Below, one piece after another: positions 1 to 6,984 of a DNA stretch of 64,000 nt. Within the stretch, counting starts at the first letter, position 1. Each line of letters starts with the position of its first letter. The DNA is taken from assembly GCA_965250245.1 (NCBI GenBank), contig OZ252296.1, positions 3,162,001 through 3,226,000 on the forward strand. The letters run 5' to 3'. The stretch is from JABDIP01 sp965250245. Its GTDB lineage: Bacteria; Pseudomonadota; Alphaproteobacteria; DSM-16000; Inquilinaceae. Position numbers and translations under genes: made by a program. The notes under the pieces were generated by a model, which had not been told where the DNA came from, made no database searches, and saw only the letters and a list, made by a program, of their open reading frames with translations.

Positions 1-1215
1 GCCTTCCAGGCCGACGACCGTCTTCTGGGTATTGGACAGCAGCACCATGTCGCGCACGCCGAGGTCGAGCAGGATCTGGGCGCCGACGCCGTAGTCGCGG
101 AGCTCCTTGCCCGGCTCCTTGGGCGGCTCGTCGCCGGCCGGTTCGGTGGCGCCGATGCGCGCCTTCAGACGCGCCGTCAGACTGTCCGGGCGCGGCTCGC
201 GGATCAGCACCACGACGCCCCTGCCCTCCTCGCCGATCATCTGCATGGCGCCGGCCAGCTCGCCGGCCCGGCCGAGGGTGTCGTCGCCGAGCACATCTTC
301 CAGAACGTTCAGCGCATGCATGCGCACGCAGACCGGATCGCCGCCGGAAACGTCGCCCTTTATCAAGGCCACATGTTCGGCATAGCTGACGGTGTTGATG
401 TAGACGCGCAAGCGCCAGTCGCCGCCGTGGCGGCTGTGGAACTCGGTCTCCACGCCGCGCTCGACGATCGTCTCGGTGCGCCGGCGATAGGCGATCAGAT
501 CGGCGATGGTGCCGATCTTCAAACCGTGGAACTGGGCGAACTTCACCAGATCCGGCAGCCGCGCCATGCTGCCGTCGTCGTTCATGATCTCGCAGATGGC
601 GCCGGACGGGTTCAGCCCGGCCATGCGGGCGATGTCGACCGCCGCCTCGGTATGGCCTGCGCGGACCAGCACGCCGCCGTCGCGGGCCTGCAGCGGGAAG
701 ACATGGCCCGGCGTGGCGAGGTCGTTGCGGCCGCACTCCGGATCGACGGCCACCGCGATGGTGCGAGCGCGGTCGGCGGCGGAGATGCCGGTGGTCACCC
801 CTTCCCGCGCCTCGATCGACAGGGTGAAGGCGGTCTGGTGCCGGGAGGCGTGGGTGCGGTTCATCAGCGGCAGGCCGAGCTGCTCGATGCGCTCGCCCTC
901 CAGGGCCAGGCAGATCAGCCCACGGCCGTATTTGGCCATGAAGTTGACCGCCTCGGCGGTGGCCATCTCGGCGGGGATCACCAGGTCGCCTTCGTTCTCC
1001 CGGTCCTCGTCGTCGACCAGGATGAACATGCGACCCTGGCGGGCCTCCTCGATGATCTCCTCGATCGGCGAGAGGACGCCCTGGTCCTCGTCGCTCAGCC
1101 GGCTGTCGGAGCCGGGGGCGCCGCGCTCGCCGTCAGCCGCGCCACGTAGCGCGCCAGCATGTCGGCTTCGAAGTTCACGCGGTGACCCGCTTTTAAGAGG
1201 TGGAATGTCGTGCAT
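1..1215 (-). CDS. ribB: 3,4-dihydroxy-2-butanone-4-phosphate synthase with degenerate GTP cyclohydrolase II domain (RibBX type), C-terminus cut by window
   Basis: RibB makes the four-carbon precursor of riboflavin from ribulose 5-phosphate. The reverse-strand translation shows the RibB signature (FILVDDEDRENEGDLV, GVTTGISAADR, PGHVFPL, RAGHTEAAVD). A RibA-like domain follows, but the three zinc cysteines of GTP cyclohydrolase II are missing: the HSEC position reads HALN and the SLRCDCG position reads DTLGRAG. This matches the RibBX variant known in Proteobacteria, so GTP cyclohydrolase activity should come from another gene. The reading frame runs off base 1. The start is uncertain. The only upstream in-frame ATG (base 1215) overlaps ribE by about 120 bases and has no Shine-Dalgarno. 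A CTG at 1098, overlapping the ribE stop, would give the usual N-terminus (SDEDQGVLSPIEEII). Confidence 0.88.
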   Translation of the reverse strand, partial: MHDIPPLKSGSPRELRSRHAGALRGAADGERGAPGSDSRLSDEDQGVLSPIEEIIEEARQGRMFILVDDEDRENEGDLVIPAEMATAEAVNFMAKYGRGLICLALEGERIEQLGLPLMNRTHASRHQTAFTLSIEAREGVTTGISAADRARTIAVAVDPECGRNDLATPGHVFPLQARDGGVLVRAGHTEAAVDIARMAGLNPSGAICEIMNDDGSMARLPDLVKFAQFHGLKIGTIADLIAYRRRTETIVERGVETEFHSRHGGDWRLRVYINTVSYAEHVALIKGDVSGGDPVCVRMHALNVLEDVLGDDTLGRAGELAGAMQMIGEEGRGVVVLIREPRPDSLTARLKARIGATEPAGDEPPKEPGKELRDYGVGAQILLDLGVRDMVLLSNTQKTVVGLEG

Positions 1216-1721
1216 TGCCGTGTGTGCGGAATGATGTTGACGCCAAAATGGGTGTTGCCGTCGGCGATGTCCATCACCTCGTTCACGGTCAGCGAAACAC
1301 CGTCCAGGGCGACCGAGCCCTTGGACGCGACAAACCGGCCCAGCGCGGCCGGCACGGAGAAGAAAAAGCGCAGGCTGTCGCCCTCCGGGCGGCAGTCGAC
1401 GACGGTGGCCAGCCCGTCCACATGGCCATAGACCAGATGGCCGCCGATCTCCTCGCCCAGCCGCATGGAGCGCTCCAGATTGACCCGTGTGCCGACCTCC
1501 CACTCGCCCATGGTCGTCTTGGACAGGGTCTCGGCGGAGGCCGAGACACCGTAGCGGCCCGGCTCCTTATCGGTCACGGTGAGGCAAATGCCGCTATGGG
1601 CGATCGAGGCACCGATCTCGATCGACGCCGTGTCGTAAGCGGTCTCGATCACCAGGCGGGTGTCGCCATTCTGCTCCATGGCGGCGACCCGGCCGATATC
1701 GGTGATGATCCCGGAGAACAT
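1095..1721 (-). CDS. ribE: Riboflavin synthase, alpha chain
   Basis: Catalyses the dismutation of two 6,7-dimethyl-8-ribityllumazine molecules to riboflavin. The 208-residue protein starts with the family N-terminus MFSGIITDIG and holds two lumazine-binding barrels. The first carries SIAHSGICLTV (about residues 41-51) and the second GSVALDGVSLTVN (about residues 136-148), the standard duplicated motif. The ATG at 1721 follows a strong GGGAGGGG ribosome site. The gene lies directly upstream of ribB in the same direction and overlaps or touches it, so the two are probably translationally coupled. No FMN riboswitch was recognised in front of it. Confidence 0.95.
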   Translation of the reverse strand: MFSGIITDIGRVAAMEQNGDTRLVIETAYDTASIEIGASIAHSGICLTVTDKEPGRYGVSASAETLSKTTMGEWEVGTRVNLERSMRLGEEIGGHLVYGHVDGLATVVDCRPEGDSLRFFFSVPAALGRFVASKGSVALDGVSLTVNEVMDIADGNTHFGVNIIPHTRQCTTFHLLKAGHRVNFEADMLARYVARLTASAAPPAPTAG

Positions 1722-1804
1722 GGCCCCTCCCGTTGATGCCTACCTGCAAGCGGCTGGTGTGCCCGATCGGCCGCCGACCCGTCAATCGCCGTCTGCGACG
1801 CGGC

Positions 1805-2398
1805 TCAGCAGGGCCGAAGGACGGGTTTGTACATCGGCCGGGCCCGCAGCACGATGCCGTCGCTGGTGCTGCCGGCGATCATCGGCATGGCCCGGTAGCC
1901 GCAGCGCTCGTAGAACGCAACGGCGGTCAGGGTGGCAATGAGGAAGAAGGAGGCGGCGCCCGCCGCGACCGCCTCGTCCTCGACGACCGCCATCAGCCGA
2001 CGCCCGACACCCCTTGCGGCATGATCCGGATCGACGAAGACCGAGCGGATGACGGCGATCGGCTGGTCGAGCAGCGCCAGCTCGCGGCCGTGCTCCTGCG
2101 GGAACTCGAAGGGCCAGGCATACCCGCCCATGGAATAGGCGGCGCAGCCGGACAGCCCGCTATCCGACTCCGAGACGGTGTACAGGCCCTCCGCCAGCAA
2201 TTGCCGGTCGACACCGACTCCGGCGCGAAAGGCGCCCTCGATCTCACGGGCGGAATAGAAGCGGCGGCCGAGGGTGGCGAAGGAGCGTTCCGCCATGGCC
2301 TGCAGCTCGGGCGCGTCGGCCAGCCGTCCGGGGCGGAGCCGGAGCGCGGTGCGCCGGTCCGCGGGCGGCTCGAGACGATAGGCCAAGTCTTTTATCAT
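1805..2398 (-). CDS. GNAT-family N-acetyltransferase
   Basis: A 197-residue acetyltransferase of the GNAT fold. The acetyl-CoA-binding segment is visible as VDPDHAARGVGRRLM (about residues 122-136, the R/Q-x-x-G-x-G/A loop). It is followed by the AAGAASFFLIATLTAVAFYERCGY stretch, the usual beta5-alpha4 end of the fold. The substrate cannot be told from sequence. It is encoded alone on the minus strand, 83 bases upstream of ribE. Its 5' side (2399-2521) is AT-rich and probably holds its promoter. The link to riboflavin synthesis is positional only. Confidence 0.8.
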   Translation of the reverse strand: MIKDLAYRLEPPADRRTALRLRPGRLADAPELQAMAERSFATLGRRFYSAREIEGAFRAGVGVDRQLLAEGLYTVSESDSGLSGCAAYSMGGYAWPFEFPQEHGRELALLDQPIAVIRSVFVDPDHAARGVGRRLMAVVEDEAVAAGAASFFLIATLTAVAFYERCGYRAMPMIAGSTSDGIVLRARPMYKPVLRPC

Positions 2399-2521
2399 GA
2401 TTTTCTAATGTGTTATTTGCGTGCATGAACACACCTAATTATTCACTTCCCGCTACCTGGTAAACACTTGAATTGTTTCAATTGTTTCTCGTGTTTCTCT
2501 TCCGTTGCGCTGGCGATTCAA

Positions 2522-2917
2522 TCAGCCTGGCAGGGTGTCGGTGACGCGCGCGACGACCTGTTTTTCCCAACCGCCATGCACGGTTCGCGGCAGCGCGTCG
2601 GCCGGGAACCATGCCGCCTCATGGCGTCCGGCCGGGCTGCCGTCGGCACCGACGTCGTAGTGGAAGACCAGATGCCAGCCGCGGCGGCCGCGGAACGATT
2701 CCACATGATCGAGCCGGCAGTGCCGGACCGCCAGCCCGTCCAGATCGGCGACGGCCTCGGCAGCGGCGGAGTCCGGATGGGTGAATGGCGCCACGTCTTG
2801 ACCCGGCAGCCACCATTTCTCGTTCTCCGGGTCGTAGCGGACGAACAGCACCGCGCCTTGCGCATTGCGCACGACCAGATTGGCGATCACCTGGGTCTCC
2901 ACGGAGTCGGTGGTCAT
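2522..2917 (-). CDS. Nudix-fold domain protein lacking a Nudix box
   Basis: This 131-residue protein has the outline of a Nudix domain: VIANLVVRNAQGAVLFVRY at the start, WWLPGQDVAPFTHP where the Nudix box should begin, and a strand-rich end (GWHLVFHYDV, EAAWFPADAL). The catalytic box (G-x5-E-x7-REUxEExGU) is absent: the region reads DSAAAEAVADLDGL. Hydrolase activity is therefore doubtful, and a ligand-sensing role is possible. It overlaps the stop of the upstream PadR gene by four bases (ATGA), so the two are co-translated and may act together. Confidence 0.7.
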   Translation of the reverse strand: MTTDSVETQVIANLVVRNAQGAVLFVRYDPENEKWWLPGQDVAPFTHPDSAAAEAVADLDGLAVRHCRLDHVESFRGRRGWHLVFHYDVGADGSPAGRHEAAWFPADALPRTVHGGWEKQVVARVTDTLPG

Positions 2918-3432
2918 CGGTGTTCCTCCTCTGCGCTGTCATCGGACAATTCGGTGTCGAGCCACGCCATCTCCGCCGCCAGCAGCGCGGCCTCGCGGCG
3001 GCGGAGCAGGCCGGACGGGGCGCCGGCGGCAATCTCATCGAGCCGGTCCTTGCGCGCCACAAGCGCCGCCCGTCGCCGCCCCAGCAGCGTGTGGAGCTCG
3101 TCGGGCTCGAACTCGTCGGCGGCGGCGAGCGCGGCGCAGACCGGATCGCGGTCCCGCGCCACGTCGACCCAGGCATCGGCCAGCGCGTCCCGCAGCGCGT
3201 CGCGTCCCTGCCGCGTGATCCGGAAGACGGTGCGGCTTGGCCGGCGCCCGTCGCGCTCCCGCCCCTCTTCCCGGGCCAGCCCCCGTTTCACGAAGCTGCG
3301 CAGCATCGAATAGATCGCCGCGTCCTCGATCCGGAACCAGAACGCCAGCGCCGGCGCGGCCAGGATCTTGCGCACGCGATAGCCATGCAGCGGCCCTTCG
3401 GCCAGCAGCCACAGCATCAGGATCCGGGTCAT
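2914..3432 (-). CDS. PadR-family transcriptional regulator
   Basis: A 172-residue PadR protein. The N-terminal winged helix is visible from residue 4 to about 85 (ILMLWLLAEGPLHGYRVRKIL, DAAIYSMLRSFVKRGLA, RTVFRITRQGRDALRDAL). A charged C-terminal helical part follows, typical of the dimerisation arm. It is divergent from a LysE-type exporter and co-transcribed with a Nudix-fold protein. The intergenic region holds a near-perfect 30-base palindrome, so it probably represses both its own operon and the exporter until a small ligand binds. The ligand is unknown. Confidence 0.88.
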   Translation of the reverse strand: MTRILMLWLLAEGPLHGYRVRKILAAPALAFWFRIEDAAIYSMLRSFVKRGLAREEGRERDGRRPSRTVFRITRQGRDALRDALADAWVDVARDRDPVCAALAAADEFEPDELHTLLGRRRAALVARKDRLDEIAAGAPSGLLRRREAALLAAEMAWLDTELSDDSAEEEHR

Positions 3433-3455
3433 CGGACGATCGCATTGGACATGGA

Positions 3456-3485
3456 GATCATATACTAAAAATTTAGTATATGATC
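3456..3485. promoter_or_regulatory. Palindromic operator candidate for the PadR regulator
   Basis: Two 14-base arms (GATCATATACTAAA and its exact complement) flank a central AA. The site lies 23 bases upstream of the PadR start and 119 bases upstream of the LysE start, in an AT-rich patch of an otherwise GC-rich region. The position and symmetry fit an autoregulatory PadR operator. No binding data can be inferred beyond this. Confidence 0.75.
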
Positions 3486-3604
3486 AATCCCGCGCACCGC
3501 CTGTGTTTCGGCCCGCCGGGAAATCGGCTCAATCCTGTTTCGGCCGTTGACAGGCGGGGCCGGCGATGGGCTGACTTCGCCTCCGTTCAACGAAGGAGGC
3601 GTCG

Positions 3605-4228
3605 ATGTCGTTCGAGCTCTGGCTCGCCTTTGCCGTCGCCAGCAGCGTGCTGCTGGCCGTGCCCGGCCCGACCGTGATGCTGGTGGTCAGCTATGCGCTG
3701 GGCCGCGGCAGCCGCAGCGGCTGGGCGACGGTGCCCGGCGTCACGCTCGGCGACTTCACCGCCATGACCATCTCGCTGGCCGGCGCCGGCGCGGTGCTGG
3801 CGGCCTCGGCGACCCTGTTCACGGCGTTGAAGCTGTTCGGCGCGGCCTATCTGATCTGGCTTGGCGTCAAGCTGTGGCGGGCCGAGCCGAGCCCGGAGGC
3901 CATCGGCGCCCCGGCCCGGGGCAATGGCGGCCGCACGATGTTCTGGAACGCCTATGTGGTGACCGCGCTCAACCCGAAGAGCATCGTCTTCTTCACCGCC
4001 TTCGTGCCGCAGTTCATCGTCACCGACCGGCCGCTGCTGCCGCAATTCGTCATCCTGGAAGCGACCTTCCTGGTGCTGGCGACCATCGGTGCGGCGGTCT
4101 GGGCGGTGCTGGCCGGCGAGTTGCGGGCGCGGTTCCGCCGACCCGCGACCCTGAAGCTGGTCAACCGCATCGGCGGCGGCTTCCTGATCGGGGCCGGCCT
4201 GCTGACGGCGGTGGCGCGGCGAAACTAG
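3605..4228 (+). CDS. LysE/RhtB-family amino-acid exporter
   Basis: A 207-residue inner-membrane exporter with about six hydrophobic segments. The LysE signature near the N-terminus is clear (LLAVPGPTVMLVVSYALGRG, residues 17-36). ALNPKSIVFFTAFVPQF (about residues 121-137) is the conserved mid-protein motif of the RhtB branch. The ATG at 3605 follows AAGGAGG. The gene is divergent from the PadR/Nudix-fold pair across the palindrome at 3456-3485, which suggests it is a target of that regulator. The exported solute is not predictable. Confidence 0.88.
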   Translation: MSFELWLAFAVASSVLLAVPGPTVMLVVSYALGRGSRSGWATVPGVTLGDFTAMTISLAGAGAVLAASATLFTALKLFGAAYLIWLGVKLWRAEPSPEAIGAPARGNGGRTMFWNAYVVTALNPKSIVFFTAFVPQFIVTDRPLLPQFVILEATFLVLATIGAAVWAVLAGELRARFRRPATLKLVNRIGGGFLIGAGLLTAVARRN

Positions 4229-4229
4229 G

Positions 4230-4673
4230 TCAGGTCCGGGGCCAGCCGAACAGGCCGAGACGGCGGCCGGCGCGGATGTCGGCGAGCGCCTGGCGCGCAT
4301 AAGGCACCATCTCGGCGGGGAGGTCATCGACCGGCAGCCACTCCCAGCCGTGGCACTTGTCCGGTTCGCGGTTCTCGATGTCGCCCGACCATCGGTCGGC
4401 ACCGAAGAACACCGACATCCGGTCGGTCACGCCACGGAAATGCAGGACATGGAGCAGGTCGAGGTCGTCCGCCGCGATGGCGATGCCGGCCTCCTCCTTG
4501 GCTTCGCGGATGATCCCGTCGATGAATGTCTCGTCCGGCTCCAGCCCGCCGGCCGGAAAGTGGTACAGCTCGCTGGCGAACCTGGTGTTGCGGCGCCGGC
4601 CCAGCAGGACGCGGCCGTCGCGGATGAGCACCAGATGCAGGTCGATGTGGATGTCGGGGCGGGATCCGGTCAT
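4230..4673 (-). CDS. Nudix hydrolase (first of a tandem pair)
   Basis: A 147-residue Nudix hydrolase. The Nudix box is intact (GGLEPDETFIDGI followed by REAKEEAGI, about residues 45-66), with all metal-binding glutamates present. I chose the ATG at 4673 (MTGSRPDIHIDLHLVLIRDG). It overlaps the upstream gene's stop by four bases, and the sequence before it looks non-coding. It ends one base from the LysE stop on the opposite strand. The pair of Nudix genes lies immediately downstream of ribD. A role in pyrophosphate removal during riboflavin synthesis is conceivable but is only inference. Confidence 0.85.
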   Translation of the reverse strand: MTGSRPDIHIDLHLVLIRDGRVLLGRRRNTRFASELYHFPAGGLEPDETFIDGIIREAKEEAGIAIAADDLDLLHVLHFRGVTDRMSVFFGADRWSGDIENREPDKCHGWEWLPVDDLPAEMVPYARQALADIRAGRRLGLFGWPRT

Positions 4674-5104
4674 GGGTTCACTGTCCCTCGTCCGCCCTCG
4701 ATGATCGCGGACCGAATGAAGGCGAGTGCCCGAAGATAGTTCGGATGGCACTGATCCGTGGGCGGTTCGTGCAGCGGCTGCCAGAAGAACGCAAAATCGA
4801 GTCCGCCGCCATCGCGGGCATGATGGGTCCAATGATCCGGGAGGTCCGGAACCTGGCACAGATGGAAATGCCAGCATTGACCTGACGCGATGTTCCAGGA
4901 GTGGCCGAACGACCGGATAGGCCGGGCATCGGCGATGCCGGACTCTTCCCGCAGCTCGCGCACAGCCGCCGCACCTGGCGTCTCGCCGGCCTCCATGCCG
5001 CCCTTGACCAGTTGGATGCCGGCGCTCGGATGGCGGAACATCAGGATCTCGAACTGCCCTGCCGACCCACGAAGGACGACGGGAACCGTCTTTTCAGCCC
5101 GCAC
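4670..5104 (-). CDS. Nudix hydrolase (second of a tandem pair)
   Basis: A 144-residue Nudix protein. The Nudix box is intact: KGGMEAGETPGAAAV followed by RELREESGI (about residues 32-55). I chose a GTG start at 5104 (VRAEKTVPVVLRG), preceded by GAAGAGG. The longer open frame upstream runs into ribD and is arginine/proline-rich in a way typical of a shadow frame. The gene starts 38 bases after the ribD stop and overlaps the next Nudix gene by ATGA, so ribD and both Nudix genes likely form one transcript. The C-terminus (GLDFAFFWQPL) resembles members annotated as general NUDIX hydrolases. Confidence 0.8.
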   Translation of the reverse strand: MRAEKTVPVVLRGSAGQFEILMFRHPSAGIQLVKGGMEAGETPGAAAVRELREESGIADARPIRSFGHSWNIASGQCWHFHLCQVPDLPDHWTHHARDGGGLDFAFFWQPLHEPPTDQCHPNYLRALAFIRSAIIEGGRGTVNP

Positions 5105-5142
5105 AATGCCTCTTCGGCCAGTGGTCCAGTGGTCCGGAGATC

Positions 5143-6261
5143 CTACTCCGTCCGCACGTAGCTCTCCCAGAGGTCCTCGCCGGCGGAGCGGATGTCGAGG
5201 CGGCGGAAGCGGGCCTGCTGGTCCAGTGTGTCGACGCCATAGGCCTGGACCGCCGGGATGCCGTCGGCGCCGATCAGGCTGGGGGCGCGGAACCATTCCA
5301 GACGGTCGACCAGGTCGGCCTGGATCAGGGCCGCGCCGAGATGTGCGCCGCCCTCCACCAGCAGCCGGGTGATGCCGCGGGCGGCCAGGGCCTCCAGCCC
5401 GGCCTGAAGGTCAGGGATGCCGGTGTCGCGCGCCGCCACTTCGATGACCTCGACGCCGCAGTCCCGCAAGGTGTCGATGCGGGCCGTATCGCCGTCGGCC
5501 AAGGTGATCAGCCAGGTCGGCTGGTCCTTCGCACCCTGGACCAGCCGGGCGGTCAGCGGCATGCGCAGGCGGCGGTCGACGACGACGCGGACCGGCGAGC
5601 GGTTGTCCAGCCCGGGCAGCCGGCAGGTCAGCTCCGGATCGTCCATCAGCACCGTGCCGCTGCCGACCATGATGGCGTCATGGGTGGCCCTGAGCGCGTG
5701 GGTCCAGTCCCGGGCGATGCCGCCGGTGATCCAGCGGCTGGCCCCGGTATGGGCGGCGATGCGGCCGTCGAGCGTGGTGGCGAGCTTGAGCGTGACGACC
5801 GGCCGGCCATGCTCGACCCGGCTGAAGAAGCCGGCATTGAGGGCGCGAGCCTCCGCCCCGCGCAGCCCGATCTCCACCGAGATGCCGGCCTCACGCAGGC
5901 GGGCGATTCCGCCGCCGGCAACCCTTGGGTCGCTGTCCTCGACGGCGACCACCGCGCGGGCGATGCCGGCCTCGACCAGCGCGTCGGCGCAGGGCGGCGT
6001 CTCGCCGGTATGGCTGCAGGGCTCCAGGGTCACATAGGCGGTGGCGCCGGAGGGCGCGTCGGCGCCGGCCTGCCGGGCCCGGTTCAGCGCCTCGGTCTCG
6101 GCATGGGGGCGGCCGCCGGGCCGGGTCCAGCCGCGGCCGATGACCCGCCCCTCCTTGACCAGCACGCAACCCACCGCCGGGTTCGGCCAGACCCGGCCGA
6201 GCCCGCGCCGGGCCAGGGCCAGGGCCAAGCCCATGAACCGATCGTCGTCGGGGGCGGTCAT
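5143..6261 (-). CDS. ribD: Bifunctional diaminohydroxyphosphoribosylaminopyrimidine deaminase / 5-amino-6-(5-phosphoribosylamino)uracil reductase
   Basis: Performs steps 2 and 3 of riboflavin synthesis. The 372-residue protein has the cytidine-deaminase-like domain first, with HAE at residues 53-55 and PCSHTGETPPC at 81-91 providing the zinc ligands and catalytic glutamate. The NADPH-dependent reductase domain follows from about residue 150 (VTLKLATTLDGRIA, LVEGGAHLGAALIQADLVDRL). Its length is normal. It is followed downstream by the two Nudix genes and preceded by a palindromic intergenic repeat and nrdR. This nrdR-ribD neighbourhood is common in alphaproteobacteria. Confidence 0.95.
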   Translation of the reverse strand: MTAPDDDRFMGLALALARRGLGRVWPNPAVGCVLVKEGRVIGRGWTRPGGRPHAETEALNRARQAGADAPSGATAYVTLEPCSHTGETPPCADALVEAGIARAVVAVEDSDPRVAGGGIARLREAGISVEIGLRGAEARALNAGFFSRVEHGRPVVTLKLATTLDGRIAAHTGASRWITGGIARDWTHALRATHDAIMVGSGTVLMDDPELTCRLPGLDNRSPVRVVVDRRLRMPLTARLVQGAKDQPTWLITLADGDTARIDTLRDCGVEVIEVAARDTGIPDLQAGLEALAARGITRLLVEGGAHLGAALIQADLVDRLEWFRAPSLIGADGIPAVQAYGVDTLDQQARFRRLDIRSAGEDLWESYVRTE

Positions 6262-6309
6262 CGGCGCATCTGGTTGGACATTTCGACAGCCGGGATGGGC
6301 GGAGCATCC

Positions 6310-6435
6310 AGCGCTCCCCCCTCACCCTCCCTCTCCCCCAGGAGAGGGTAATCAGGAGCCGCCTCGAGAAACCCTCTCCTCGGGGAGAGGGAGGGACCCG
6401 CGGCGAAGCCGTGGGAGGGTGAGGGGGAGAGCGCT
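6310..6435. repeat. Large intergenic inverted repeat (REP-like)
   Basis: Outer arms (AGCGCTCCCCCTCACCCTCCC on the left and its approximate complement at 6413-6435) enclose an inner pair of CTCTCC/GGAGAG palindromes. It fills most of the nrdR-ribD gap. A related element occurs at 17172-17353. It probably forms a cruciform or a transcript-end hairpin. No coding content is seen. Confidence 0.7.
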
Positions 6436-6500
6436 GGCATGTCAGCTTCTCCGGAATTGCGGCAGAGAGCGTTGCGCCGCTCTCGGCGTATGGCGCCGGC

Positions 6501-6959
6501 TCAATCGGCCTCGACGCGCAGCTTCTCGACGAATTCGTTGAAGTCGTCGGGCTCGCGGAAGTCGCGGTAGACCGAGGCGTAGCGGACATAGGCGACCTTG
6601 TCCAAGCTGGCCAGGGTCTTCATCACCATCTCGCCCAGCGCCTTGGAGGGGATGTCGCTCTCGCCGGTGCTCTCCAGCTGGCGCACCATGGAGTTGACGA
6701 TGCGCTCGATGCGGTCGGAGGGCACGTCGCGCTTGCGCAGCGAAATCTCCAATGAGCGCACCAGCTTGTCGCGGTCGAAGGGCTCGCGCCGGCCGGTGCT
6801 CTTGATGACCGTCAGCTCGCGCAGCTGGATGCGCTCGAAGGTGGTGAAGCGGGCGCCGCAGCTCGGGCAGTAGCGCCGTCGGCGAATCGCCGAATTGTCC
6901 TCGGTCGGCCTGGAATCCTTTACCTGGGTATCGTCATGGCCGCAGAACGGGCATCGCAT
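6501..6959 (-). CDS. nrdR: Transcriptional repressor NrdR
   Basis: NrdR represses ribonucleotide reductase genes in response to dATP/ATP. The 152-residue protein has the N-terminal zinc ribbon (MRCPFCGHDD, cysteines 3 and 6; CPSC, cysteines 31 and 34). The ATP-cone domain covers about residues 49-139 (VIKSTGRREPFDRDKLVRSL, VAYVRYASVYRDF). Length and spacing match the family. It lies 25 bases downstream of glyA in the same direction, the classic glyA-nrdR-ribD arrangement. Its own targets (NrdR boxes near nrd genes) are not in this window. Confidence 0.96.
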   Translation of the reverse strand: MRCPFCGHDDTQVKDSRPTEDNSAIRRRRYCPSCGARFTTFERIQLRELTVIKSTGRREPFDRDKLVRSLEISLRKRDVPSDRIERIVNSMVRQLESTGESDIPSKALGEMVMKTLASLDKVAYVRYASVYRDFREPDDFNEFVEKLRVEAD

Positions 6960-6984
6960 CGGTCAGGCGCCCCCTTTTGTCTTC

